The notes beneath the pieces were generated by a model that worked only from the letters and a program-made list of their open reading frames with translations, had not been told where the DNA came from and did not search any database. The position numbers were made by a program, and so were the translations under genes. DNA of 64,000 nt from Hormiphora californensis (taxonomy: Eukaryota; Ctenophora; Tentaculata; Cydippida; Pleurobrachiidae): contig CM035350.1 of the NCBI GenBank assembly GCA_020137815.1, forward strand, positions 5,710,180 through 5,774,179, in the 5' to 3' direction. This document shows, piece after piece, positions 1 through 13,509 of the stretch (positions are counted from its first letter, which is position 1; each line of letters starts with the position of its first letter).

Positions 1-1
1 T

Positions 2-544
2 TTGAACAGTCACGTGTGCTTTCTAATGAACACCCTTCACTGTGTAATAGGGGTATCGGTCAGCCTTGTAACGTGCTCCTACCTCCGGTGGCTCATGGTG
101 GATTGTGCGAACAGGAAAGGAAAACTGCGGAGTTGCACCACAATCGTGATAATGAACATCCCATATGTCATATCGATAGTTACAAACCTCGTTGCGTACT
201 TCGGTGACAGTTCAAACTTTAAACTGGTAAACCACTTCCTCCTACCCATCCTAACTAGTGCCTTTAACCCGTGTGTCATTGTGTCTCGGACCCGGGGTCT
301 CCTTAACCCTGTGTTCGGACGCGGTGCAGGTCCGGTGACGGGCTGGACCCACACTAGCAAGATGGATCGAAGTATGGTTGTGTTAAACACAGTGGCAACT
401 GGGGCTAGTACCCTTCAGTTACACCCCGTGGATGAGAGTGATGATGAACTGCCGTGCTCAGCTGGGGACAAACCAGAGGGGGATACTGTGAACGAAACTA
501 AACGAGAAGATGGTGATGCTTGTGTTTGTGAACCAAGGTGCTGA
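2..544 (+). CDS. Rhodopsin-like G-protein-coupled receptor, C-terminal part (5' end outside window)
   Basis: The frame is open from the window edge to a stop at 542-544, so only the last ~180 residues are present. Visible are a hydrophobic stretch (residues ~10-30, likely TM5), a basic loop with RKGK, a second hydrophobic segment around IPYVISIVTNLVAYF (TM6) and a third ending LLPILTSAFNPCVIVSRTRG. The NPxxV/Y-like NPCVIV fits the TM7 signature of class A receptors, followed by a Ser/Thr/Asp/Glu-rich cytoplasmic tail of ~80 residues. The ligand cannot be guessed. It lies on the opposite strand downstream of the last visible SEC23IP-like exon, so it may be nested in an intron of that gene. The subfamily is not recognised. 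Confidence 0.6.
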   Translation: MNSHVCFLMNTLHCVIGVSVSLVTCSYLRWLMVDCANRKGKLRSCTTIVIMNIPYVISIVTNLVAYFGDSSNFKLVNHFLLPILTSAFNPCVIVSRTRGLLNPVFGRGAGPVTGWTHTSKMDRSMVVLNTVATGASTLQLHPVDESDDELPCSAGDKPEGDTVNETKREDGDACVCEPRC

Positions 545-712
545 AGACAATATATGTGAAAAAGGAAGATCTAGGCTGAGTAAATTGTGGAAAAAAACTC
601 GATGTTTGTGACCCTTTAGTGCTAATCCTCTGCTGTAAATATACAAAAATGACATTTTGCTGACCATTTTTTTCATAAAGTTTGATTGATCAAATTTCAT
701 AAAATTACCTAC

Positions 713-2753
<2,041 letters not shown>

Positions 2754-3589
2754 ATTTCAGTCTAAGGAAGATAAAAAATTTGAGCTCATGAACCATAAAC
2801 CATAACAGTTCCATGTAGGCCCTCTGAAGAAGGGCGTGTAATTCGTGACAGAACTGCAGCGTATGCCAACCCCTATGTTAACAATCTAAAGACATAGGGG
2901 AACAATGGCACATGCTACCGGCTACAGTCCCTATAATTGTGCGAGAATGTAGCGCTTTTAGAATTTCCACAGAAACAAAAAGCAAGGCAACTAGGATAAA
3001 TCCAATGTCGGGGTGCTGATATCCCTTTCTATGGCGTACATTTTGGTACAGATTTCTCTGCAGCATAGCCGGGCGCCGTTACGATCTGGATTCTGGGTGT
3101 TTGGTGGCCTGTTTAAAAAAAAACTGCCAAAAAAGTTGATTCACTAAAATGATCACGAGAAAAAAAATCCTCTGCGCGCATAATTTTTGGGTGAACCGGA
3201 CACCCTGGTCATGTCAAAATGCACTGTGGCGCGCGGAAGAACCCTCTTTATGCTCTGCCGTGCGTTACAGGTGCGCGCCGCGCAGGGTCCAGCAGAGCTC
3301 TGCGCGGGTGGCGCCGGCTATCGTTAAAATCTGGGTGTTTCGACTTTCGTGAGCGCTGACAAACGGTTTTTTAGGGTTAGGGCTAAAGTGGGTTAGGGTT
3401 AGGGCTGGGGTTTGGGTTGGGGTTAGGCCTTGACATTTCCTACCAGATAAACTTTGAATTAGCCAAAACGGTTGAGTGGTTTGGCTAACTTCCGTTCCTA
3501 TGATATCATACATACAATACCTAGTATGATCGTAACCCGAATGACCTTTCGATTTCCTCTGACCTCCTGAATCCTGACCTCTGAATCCT
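2754..3589. other. Region without a recognisable gene; telomere-like repeats near 3370-3425
   Basis: Contains the putative 5' UTR side of the SEC23IP-like gene and then no coding pattern I recognise. Two related segments near 3070 and 3310 share a 'CTGGGTGTTT' core after a GC-rich stretch. From about 3370 there are degenerate TTAGGG units followed by GGGTTTGGGTTGGGG. Confidence 0.5.
3368..3426 (+). repeat. Interstitial telomere-like (TTAGGG)n remnant
   Basis: Two pairs of perfect TTAGGGTTAGGG are separated by short degenerate spacers and followed by variant G-rich units. TTAGGG is the usual metazoan telomere unit. Genes lie on both sides, so this is an internal remnant and not a chromosome end. 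Confidence 0.6.
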
Positions 3590-4245
3590 TTCATAGATTC
3601 TATCCTCAACAACTCATCATATCCTCCACCATCCATCCTATCCTCCACTTTTCGTCCTATCCTCCACCATCTGTCCTATCCTCCACCATCCGTCCTTTCC
3701 TCCACCATCCGTCCTATCCCCCACCATTCGTCCTATCCTCCACCATATGCTATATGCTCTATCCTCCACCATCCTATCCATCCTATCCTTCACCATCCGT
3801 CCTATCCTCCACCATTCGTCCTATCCTCCACCATCTGTCCCAGTCTCCACCTTTCGTCCTATCCTTCACCATCCGTCCTATCCTCCACCATCCGTCCTAT
3901 CCTCCACCATCCGTCCTATCATCCACCATGATCTGGAATATCCTCCACCACCATCTGTCGCATCCTTTCACCATTCGTCCTATCCTCGACCATCCGTCCT
4001 ATCCTCCATCTTTCGTCAAACTTTCCACCACCCGTCCTATCCTCCACCATCTCTCCCATCCTCCACCATCCGTCCAATCCCCCACCATCCGTCCAATCCC
4101 CCACCATCCTTCCTATCCTCCACCATCCATCCTTCACCATCCATCCTATCCTCCATCATCCTGTTCCTATCCTCTATCAGCTGTCCTAGACAGTACCATC
4201 ACTCCTATCCTCCACCATCCGTCCTACTTCACCACCATCCCGAGT
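3590..4245. repeat. ~19-bp minisatellite (TCCTATCCTCCACCATCCG)
   Basis: More than 30 imperfect copies of a 19-bp pyrimidine-rich unit fill the interval. Long open frames in it are trivial Ser/Pro/His repeats shifted by one base per copy and are not genes. Confidence 0.9.
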
Positions 4246-4985
4246 TAGGAGAGACGTCCTCCACATATTGTTCAGAGCTAGGGTTTTTTGAGTGCGTATT
4301 CTTGTTCGTTTGTGTGTGGTGGGTGTATGGGTTAGTAGGATCTTGGCAACTGAGATGTGGAGTAGAGTCTGAGGGTAGTCGAGAATTGGCCGAGTATGGG
4401 CCAGGAGAAAACAGTTACAAGAAACGTGTACCGTTACGAAAACGGCTGAAAGTGCAGTTATTCCTGCAGACTGTAAATGAACACTTCGAAAGTGACGATA
4501 AGTATGTGTTTATCAATGACAATCTTACTATTTTTATGTAAACGATGTGTGCTGAACATGATTTACTGTTTCCAAGTAGTCTAGGTATGCTGTGTCCGTT
4601 TGTGTGTGCACCTCTGTGTTCTCTTGTGAGATGACCATTTTTTAATTAACTTATTTAACTTAACTTATTTGTACTACCGTATTTTTAACTAACTTATTCG
4701 CCTTTTTCTTTTCGATTTTAGTAATTTATTAAACCCGGTTAAATCTATCTGTCCGTTTAGCTCTCAGCTCATTGTTACCCGTCTCATTGGTTCGTCTGTG
4801 TGTGTTTGTCCCGCTTTAGGTAACTGCTGTTGTGCTATTAGCCTCGGCCTAGAAGCGTATATTAATGTACTTAATTTTTAACTATATTTTATACGTATAG
4901 TGTAAGAGCGGGAGAGTCATATATTTTCTTATATTGACTTGATATAAATTGTGAAGTTCATATTCATATTCATATTAGAGCCATT
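4246..4985. other. Region without a recognisable gene
   Basis: AT-rich sequence between the minisatellite and the LINE fragment. The frame running out of the minisatellite to 4541 is open but resembles nothing I know. No RNA gene or other element was recognised. Confidence 0.4.
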
Positions 4986-4987
4986 TT

Positions 4988-5146
4988 AGCCTCTTTTACA
5001 GTTCGCGGAAAAATTTTATGCATAAAATTTTTCGCATTTTTCACAGAAGAAGTTCTCAGTTCAGTCTTCTGTCTTCAGAAATGCTTAAAATCGTTTAAAA
5101 CCGCCTCAAAATGCCAGAAATTCTTCCGCGAACTGTAAAAGAGGCT
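4988..5146. repeat. Inverted repeat at the 5' junction of the truncated LINE, with an internal palindrome
   Basis: GCCTCTTTTACAGTTCGCGG near 4990 reappears reverse-complemented at about 5127-5146, where it belongs to LINE ORF2. The ~160-bp structure contains a second perfect palindrome of 26 bp at about 5009-5034, centred on ATGCAT. The arms derive from LINE coding sequence, so an inversion at 5' truncation is the likely origin. Confidence 0.75.
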
Positions 5147-5430
5147 TCAACTCTTCACCAGTTCAAATCTCAGTTGGGTAGATTTCTCTCCAGTCTCCAC
5201 TATTCCTGACACACCTGACACCCCCTGTCAGCGGTTACCCTGCTCAAGCGGCTTGAGTCAAGCCAACATCCACTCTAATACTGGAGTGGTGCTCGTAAAA
5301 TTACATTCTTGTGTGGTTTTTATGTTCGCTGAGCTGACCGTGTGTTTTTAGGAGGCTCATTGTTTTAATGTATCCTGTGTTTCACAAATTCTAAAACTGA
5401 ACCGAACTGAACTGAACTGAACTGAATTAT
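5123..5430 (+). mobile_element. 5'-truncated CR1/L2-like LINE, 3' end only
   Basis: Matches the 3' end of the LINE at 61.84-62.09 kb almost base for base: the end of ORF2 (ACTGTAAAAGAGGCTTCAAC), the 3' UTR block CTGAGCTGACCGTG, and an (ACTGA)n tail. Small insertions separate the copies. Beginning within ORF2 is the usual outcome of incomplete target-primed reverse transcription. The 5' side is folded into an inverted repeat. Confidence 0.9.
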
Positions 5431-6591
5431 TGGCCGAGAAATTATAGTTAAGATTTGTAGATTTGGGATATTGTTATTCAACTTATTGAATACTTTAAAA
5501 ATCAACAAGTAAACAAGGGTGGATCAGGTCAGTTGATGTACTAATCGTTCATCTTCAAAGCGGGAAATATTCAAGAAAAAGTGTTCCCAGCACGCCTTTA
5601 TATGGTTAGTGTTCCCATTAAAATGGAGGGCTGGAACCCGTGCCAAAACACAACTCTAAACCCTGCTTCAGCTTTCACACAGTTATACACGATCATATGC
5701 CAGTATGAAATGATCCAATTTAGATCTTTCAACTTCCTGGACCCCCCGAAAAACAGCCCCGAAAACTCTAGACCCGCTTTTGATAATATTTTCCCCACCG
5801 TCCTATCTTCTGGAATATCGTAGTCACTCTCTGGGAATGATAAAATAGTGGGAATAACAGAGTGATGGAGGACATATCCCATCCCAGAGCACCAGGGGCA
5901 CTCAGCATCTGCATGTTGGAATGTACTGTGCCGATAGGAACTTTCAGTGAGTCAATTAGACCCAATAATGCTCAATTAGGACACTTTCCCGAATCCCGAC
6001 CTTTGAGGGATTGCTTACGTAATTCAGCGTATAAAAATTAGTCAGATACTTTTTGACCCTCGGACCCCCCCCCCCCTCTGACCTTAACAGTAGACATGGA
6101 GAGCTGCTCCAGGACGGTAGAGGAGACTAGAATGGGAATCACTTACATAATGTATCCTCACGTTAAGACCCTTCCTTGCTATTTTCACCCGGAAGTCCTC
6201 GGCAACCCCCTCCAAACAATTTTAGATCACAGATCCTTTTTCACGTAATCGTACTTCGTAAGTTTCATTAATTTTGGTGTTGCTTGGTTGGAGTAAAATA
6301 ACTGTGTCAAATTCCAGGCTTTTTGCAAATGTAACAAAGTTTTAAAATCTTCCTTTTGTAATTGAATGGCTACTTGAAAACACACAAGTCTGCTTGTGCC
6401 ATTCTAGACTCTCCGACCGCAGTTTAACACTCGTGAATAGACTCGTGAATAGCCTCTCTCCCCTCAAAGTGTGTTCCCGCTCTTTGATTCGCATTATATA
6501 GTTACAACAAGGCATGCCTGGCTAGTTCGCCTTGTAATACATATTTCCCTGAATCCCTACAATTCTCTCCTTCATACCCTATCGTTACAGG
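5431..6591. other. Region without a recognisable gene, upstream of DNase II
   Basis: A minus-strand open frame at 5598-5882 (94 residues) has no recognised motif and no confident splice context. An acceptor-like TTACAG at 6585-6590 stands just before the DNase II ATG, so a 5' UTR exon may lie in here. Confidence 0.4.
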
Positions 6592-7632
6592 ATGCTGATC
6601 ATCCTCCTTCTCTCCTCCCTCCTACCTGATCTGATCTCCTCTCTTGTCTGCACCAGTCTCCAAGGAGATCGGCCCTGGTATCTCCTCCTGAAACCACCTC
6701 ACGTAACGGATGCCTACTATGCTGATTCCGCGGCTCCCTTTCTCAAACCCTACCAAGTCGGTATTGATTCCTACATGAGTCCCCCTGCCATGACAATGAG
6801 AGATGTGTACTGGCCTGGTAGTAACGGTAGCACAGGTGTACATTATCTGATGTATAACGATGAGGTACCGGGTGGCCAGAAAAGTTTTGACCATGGTCAC
6901 ACAAAGGGCACGCTAATGTTTGACAACAAAACCATTGTGTATTTGGTTCACAGTGTACCCCACTATACCTACAACCGGTCAGCAGACTACGGGTACCCGC
7001 ACTCAGGGGTACATTATGGGCAGCACGTCCTGTGTATGACCCTACCAATTGATATGTTGGGTAAACTAGCCTACCAAATCCGAATGATGTGGCCCTTTGT
7101 GTATGAGTGGAAGATTCCTGGTGACATCCTGACCAAATTCCCCGATCTGCAAGGAATTGTGAATAATGTTCCGCTAGACAGTGCCAGTAACCCGACCTCC
7201 TCCGTCCTTCCCCTGTCCCTAGTGGATGGGACGGAGGTATTGGGTTTCAGTAAGTCAGGGGATTTTGGTGCAGATATATACGATGCCCTGATTGCACCCC
7301 ACTACTCTCCTCCCCTCAGCCTTTACACCGAGACATGGCAGAACGGACACGCCAAACTCCACTCAAATTGCACTGACGGGAGTTATTTTGTTAAGAATAT
7401 TGTTTACATGAAGTTCTGGACACTCGGTTTGGACTACAAGGAGACGCTTGATCACAGCAAGTGGGCTATTTGTGGGGACGGATCAAGGCCGGTCGTGTGT
7501 TTTGGAGGGGTTAATAGGATGGCATCACAATTCAAAAGGGGTGGTGGAATGTTCTGTTTTGAGAACCACCTCCTCTACGAGTATCTGTATGCGGGTGTAG
7601 GAGAGGTTGAGGAGTGCAAAGAGGACATGTAG
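6592..7632 (+). CDS. DNASE2: Deoxyribonuclease II (secreted/lysosomal acid DNase)
   Basis: A single uninterrupted frame of 346 residues, the usual size for DNase II. Residues 1-20 are a signal peptide (MLIILLLSSLLPDLISSLVC). Family landmarks follow: GHTKGTLMFD around residue 100 with the first HxK, SVPHYTYNRS, YPHSGVHYGQHVLCM, and the C-terminal DHSKWAICGD with the second HxK and Trp that form the active site of this phospholipase-D-like nuclease. The enzyme cuts double-stranded DNA at acid pH without metal, normally in lysosomes during degradation of engulfed DNA. Several NxS/T glycosylation sites are present. The ATG is chosen because it opens the signal peptide and directly follows an acceptor-like TTACAG. 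The coding part has no intron. Both catalytic motifs are intact, so activity is expected. Confidence 0.93.
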   Translation: MLIILLLSSLLPDLISSLVCTSLQGDRPWYLLLKPPHVTDAYYADSAAPFLKPYQVGIDSYMSPPAMTMRDVYWPGSNGSTGVHYLMYNDEVPGGQKSFDHGHTKGTLMFDNKTIVYLVHSVPHYTYNRSADYGYPHSGVHYGQHVLCMTLPIDMLGKLAYQIRMMWPFVYEWKIPGDILTKFPDLQGIVNNVPLDSASNPTSSVLPLSLVDGTEVLGFSKSGDFGADIYDALIAPHYSPPLSLYTETWQNGHAKLHSNCTDGSYFVKNIVYMKFWTLGLDYKETLDHSKWAICGDGSRPVVCFGGVNRMASQFKRGGGMFCFENHLLYEYLYAGVGEVEECKEDM

Positions 7633-7896
7633 CGGGGTGGGGAGAGGTTTATAACAGTTTAGTTTTGTATTGACAGACTCACAGTTTTATTTTCACCTTT
7701 GTTTTATGTTTTGTTACCCCTGATTTTTATACCAAATCTAATAATTATTGTGCTTGTGTATAATCTAATCTAATGTTTTTTCTAAGAATATTGGCAATTG
7801 ACCTGATTTACAAATATATTAGTCTTGAATCGTATGCTTCATATTTTTAACAACATAACCAATCCATTGTTTACTAGCTAGCTTCTCTTTCACACC

Positions 7897-9229
7897 ATGG
7901 TTCTACGTAACGAGACGCCCCCTGGTGCCATAGATGGGGATGTGGTGGAGAAGGCACTACATGGTTATGTGGGCTTCGCTAATCTGCCCAACCAGGTCTT
8001 CAGAAAGTCGGTTAAACGAGGCTTCGAGTTTACGCTCATGGTTGTTGGTGAGTTCAGTAACCAGTTGTTGTAACCTCCGTCCCACTTCCCTCAGGCTGCC
8101 TTTTGGTAACCAGTGCGGTACACACATGTTCAATGTTGCTTCCTCCCCTCTGTCACGTCATGTCTGTTCATGAGATATATACCTGGTGTGTAGGTACACG
8201 TTGGGTGTGGTAGGTGTGAAGAAACGCTAGAGTTGAGGGCTAGTCAAATGTAGGAGAGAGAGAGCGAGAGAGAGAGCGTGAGAAATGAATCAAGAGAAAC
8301 GTTTTCAGGTGCATAATAAATTCAGCTGCAAATTAATCTGAGTAAGGTGGGCACTAGTACAGGACGTCAGTGCGTTTAGCTCTAAGTGGGGGTGTATTGT
8401 CCGTACCTGAGATGTGTGTACTTCTCTTGATAACTGCTAGTGTGAAATTAGACAGAGATTGTGTGAGATACACACACACACACATAATTTGAGTGAGAGT
8501 GGAAACATATTTATCAAAGAATAAAAGAAGAAATTCAGTGTACTAGCACGTGCTAGATTGTTCGAATACGGTATTCTGTTGTCACTCTATTGAGAATATA
8601 TCTATCGCGGAGAAATGATAGCAGAATATGATAGAGAAGATAGAGGGAGAGGGAAAAATAAAGGACCGTCGGGGCTTCTCTCTAATTTGCAAGTCATTCT
8701 AACAGCAACCCTGGAGACTGGAGCTTGCCCTTTATCACTATCTATTATATATCCTTTACTTGGAATTGTTTTTTCTCAACTCACTCCGTGTAAACAGTGT
8801 TTCTATTTCCTAACAATTCGAATTACCCCTAGGTTCATCTGGATTGGGGAAAAGTACCCTAATCAACTCTCTCTTCTTATCTTCAATCTACGAGGACCAG
8901 AAATATGGATCATCTGAAAAACCACCCAAAACGGTCGAGGTAACAATCCCATTTTAGGGTTCTCCAAACTTTTCACAAATGAGTGTCAATGGCTGTGTAG
9001 TGTGTGTTGGTTTGTGTGTTTTTGTTGTAGTGAGGGGAGCTGTGGTTTGTTGCATCTCCCTAGCTGCTCATATCATTGTTGATCTTAAATTGGTCTGGGT
9101 TTCACTGAGGGAGAGAGAGATGTAGGTAGCAAAATGAATGTATGTATGATCTGCAGAAGTTTCTGGAAATAAGACACCATTCTTACTAGTCACACAAAAC
9201 AATATCTTGTGTGCGTGTTTCTCTCTCTC

Positions 9230-9264
<35 letters not shown>

Positions 9265-9435
9265 ATCTTACTATCTCAATCTCTCCGTACATCGGTGGTT
9301 ACAAATCATCACCTTTCTCTTTGAAGATCACCAAAACCTCTCTCTACTTTCTCCAATACCCTCTTACAGCTTACTACGTAACTACCCCTTTCTCCGCGAT
9401 GAGTGATGGACCTGCCAGCAATTCTTTCTCTAAGT

Positions 9436-9480
<45 letters not shown>

Positions 9481-12400
9481 ATCTCTCAGTCATCTCCTCT
9501 CTCTCTCTCTTTCTCTCGTCTCTCTCATCTCTCTCAGTCTCTCACTCATCTCTCCTCACTCCTCTCACTCATCCGTTGTTTTTCCTCTCTCCCTCACCTC
9601 TCTTTCGCTTGTCTGTAATAATCCTAAGCCTGAGTCTGACACGGATTTATAATAAGGCCCTACATTTTATGTATCAGGAACACGTCCACCCTTTGTCGTC
9701 ACTCTCCGTTCCTTCTATACCGCCTTTTAACATGTTTCTCCGACACATAAAGAAGTAAACGAACGCTCGTCTAACTGGTTGTGAGAGAACAAGACAAAAA
9801 AGGAAGTGAGGGAAGGAAAAAGAGAACTGTGAATGACACATACAGAGTAGAGAGTTATAATGAAAGTTTATTCTGTAACACGCGACGAGTGGCTAGTGGG
9901 CAGTGGCTACCCATATATTAGACATAGTACATGCTATCTCACACAAGCACCGCTACAAGAGAGATCGCGCGGTCAGCCGGATCGATCACTATCTCTATCT
10001 AGTCTCGGCCCCGGTCGCTCGCTCCTGCTTCACGCTCTCACTCGACTTCATGCTTCGTCTCTCCTACTCTCTCGAATCTCCTCCTTCTACACTGTTCCAT
10101 GTGAGCTGTGCAATTGACATAAGTTGAGTAGCACACTCCTACGCGGACAAAAGGTTGGCACACATACACACAAATCCAACAATAAATAATATGTTATTTT
10201 TGGGTAGGGGAAACCCCTTTTTTTGGGGAAAAAATTCCCCCCAAATTTTAAAAAGTTTTTTGTAAAAAGGGGTGGCTGGGGGTTTTAAACTATTTTTTCC
10301 CAGGCCCTCAAACTTTTTTCCCCCCTCTCCCTACCCCCCTTTTTTCTCCCCCCCTTTTTTTCCCCTTTTTTTTTTCCCCCCCACGCCCCTTCCAAATTTC
10401 CCCCTTTTAAAAAAAAATTTTTTTCCCCCCCCCCCGGGGGGGCCCCAAAAGGGGAAAAAAATTTAAAAAGGGGCCCAAAAAAAACCCCCAAAAAGGGCGC
10501 CCCGGGCCAAAAAAACCCCAAAAAAAAGGGGTTTTTCCCCCAAAAAAGGGGGGGCCCCTCATTCCTTTTCCCCCCCAGGCGTTGTAAAAATTGGGGGGTT
10601 TTTTAAAATTTTAAAAAAATTTTTTTTAAAATTTTTAAATACTTTCTTTTTTCCCCAAAAAAAACCGGGCCGGGGTATTTGGAGTAAAACCCTTTGGGGG
10701 GGGGCCCCCAATATTTTTAAATTTTGGGGGTTAAAAAACCACCCCAAAAATTTAAAAATTTTTTTTTAAAAAAAAACGGGGGGGAACCCCCCTTTTTTTC
10801 CTTTATTTGGGAGGGGGGAAAAACAAGGGGAGGGGGGGGGGAAAAAAAAGGGGTTTTTCCCCCCCCAAAAAAAACCCTTTTCCCCCCTTTTTTAAAACCT
10901 ATTTTCTAGGGGCCCCTTTTTTCCTTTTAAAATTTCCCCCCCAAAATTTCTAAATTTTTCGCTTCCCTTTTTTTCTCTTATTTACCCCCCAAAATTTTTT
11001 TCCCCCTTTTCCCATTTCCCTCTCCCCCCTTTTTTCCCCCCTCCCCCTTTTCCCCTTTTTCCCCCTTTTTAAAAAACCCAAAAAATTGAATTCCCTGATT
11101 TTTCCCTTTTTTTTTAAATACCCCCTCTTTTGGGGGGAATTTTTTCCCACAGGGTTTTTAAATTTAAACTTTATTTTTTTAACCCCTTTTTCCCAAAAAA
11201 AGGGGGGAACCCCAACTAAAAAAACCGGGGGTTTGGGGGGGACAAAAAAAACCCCGAACCCCAAAAATTTGGGCCCCCCCCCGGGGGGGGGGTTTTGGGG
11301 GAGAAAGGGGGGGGTTTTGGGGGGGTTTTATGTAGGGGAAAGGGAATGGTTTTTTTTTGGGGTTTAAAAGGGGGGGTTTTTTAAATTTTTGGGTTTGAAA
11401 GGGTGGGGAGAAAAGGGGGGTTTTGAAGGGGGGGAAAAATTGGAAAAAAAAAAAAGGGGTTGTGGTTTAGGAGGGGAAAGGAAAAGAAACAAAAGAAGTC
11501 GGGTTTTTTAAGGGGGTAAAAGGGGAAAAAAGTAAATAAGGGAGAAAGAAAAAAAGAGAATATACAGAGAAAAAGGGAAGAGAAAAAACAACCCGGGGGG
11601 GCCCTTGCGTTACAGATTTAAAATTTCACAAGGCACTGTTTCATTAACTTCTTTAACATTTAATACGACACACAAGATACTTCTCTCGTAGTAGTACGAT
11701 GGTCTAATTGACCGCATCTGTCTCTCTCTCTCTCTCTCTCTCTCTTCCTCTTTCTTCCTCTCTCGCTCAGCTAGTGGCCATTGTAATCTCTTAATCCGGA
11801 CACACACATGCCGATATTGGAATGAAGAAAGCTCATGGCTACACGAGAGAGAGGGAGGAAGAGAGTATTTTTTTAGACTTCTGAAGCGCTCGTGTTACAC
11901 TTACACAATAGGGATATTTTCTGCGACTCTCTGACCCTCTCTTTCTATCTCTCTCGAGTAAGGTATTTAGAAAGGGTGAGGAAGGTACTAAAAAGCGGGA
12001 TTTTCCCTCCGTAATTTGTCAACAGCTTACTTTGCTTCTGGCTTCGCATTGAATGTACGGAAGAGTAATTATGGTTTCTCTTCGTGCTCTAAATTGTAGG
12101 AACGCGCGAGTAACACAGACACTGATCTGAATAAAGTACAGTGGAAAAGCGCGGGGGATGACGCGCGCGCGAGAGACGTCCTTTCTGCAACTTGTCTCTG
12201 CAACTTGTCCCTTTTTTGCTGGCACCTTGCCTGGCAGTACAGAGCTGGCGCAGGAAGTGTAACATACACTCTCCTTTATCGACCCTCCCTCTAACCACTA
12301 ACACATTCTCCCATTGCAGATTAAAACCCCTGGATATCAAATTCATGAAGAAGCTACATGAGAAGGTGAACATTGTGCCAGTTATAGGAAAAGCAGACAC

Positions 12401-12725
12401 CCTTACTCCTGAGGAGTGTGTGGAGTTCAAGGCGAATGTGATGAAACAGATTGAGGAGAATGAGATCAAGATTTATCAGTTTCCTATCGAGGAATTTGAA
12501 GATGAAGAGGAACAGCAAGATCTTCAGGTGAGAGAGACTTATTATCCTTCCTACTAATCCTTTTTGAAATCCTACATGTAATAGAGTTTAGAAGATGCTT
12601 CCGCTTTGGTTCGGGTCAAAATTAGCTAGAATTAGAAAATTAGATGACTGTAATTGGGCGTGTGCAACAAGTCCTACTAAAGTTAGAATTGCTATTTCTC
12701 TCTTGTTGGGCACACATTCACACCT

Positions 12726-12822
<97 letters not shown>

Positions 12823-13441
12823 TCTCTCTCCCTCTCTCTCTCTCCCTGCTCTGGGACCTGTTGACAGATCCCAGTGCCATATTTACCCCCTCTAGCTCTT
12901 TCGGAATATATTTTTCATTTTATTCACCCCCAGACAAAGTCTAGTGACAGTGTCTAACTCTAAAAAGTAACATAACTCATCTCCCGGTCACCCAGGCACA
13001 ACTACCGTTCGCTGTAGTGGGAAGTAACACCATACTTGATGTAAATGGAAAGAAAATGAGAGCTAGAATGTATCCCTGGGGTATTGCGGAAGGTACGTTA
13101 TACTTGTTACCCCTCCCTCTCTGGCATGTTCCTATCTCTAGTATCTGTCTAGATCACTGATCCACTATTAAGTCGCCTGACACTGTGTCCGTGCTCCCCA
13201 GAAAGTATGACCAAGTCAACCACTCTGTAAATATAAATATATTTTTTCTGCAGTTGAGAATCCGGACCATTGTGATTTCATTTTCCTACGGAACCTCCTG
13301 ATACGAACACACATGCAGGATCTCAAAGATGTGACAAACAACGGTCTTTATGAGAACTATAGGTGTCAGAAACTGGCTGCAGTTACCAGTGTTAGTTTGG
13401 ACAGTAAAGTTGCTGCCTCAAACAGGTTAGTCTCTCTCTCC

Positions 13442-13509
<68 letters not shown>

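Noticed and set aside
3747-4541. Long Ser/Pro/His-rich open frames
   Set aside because: They follow the 19-bp minisatellite; all frames are open because the repeat lacks stop codons. The only non-repeat part is the last ~100 residues, with no motif.
5598-5965. Minus-strand open frames near 5.6-5.97 kb
   Set aside because: No domain, signal or convincing splice context; both strands are open here, which points to chance.
9857-10117. Frame with [17 protein letters not shown], vaguely like the septin block before G4 (RVxxCLYFIxP)
   Set aside because: Other septin exons here are strongly conserved, whereas this one matches at only a few residues, lacks the GHG/LKPLD junction and has no clear splice sites.
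10190-11600. A novel low-complexity element
   Set aside because: Run-only texture without a repeat unit is better explained by failed consensus than by a biological element.
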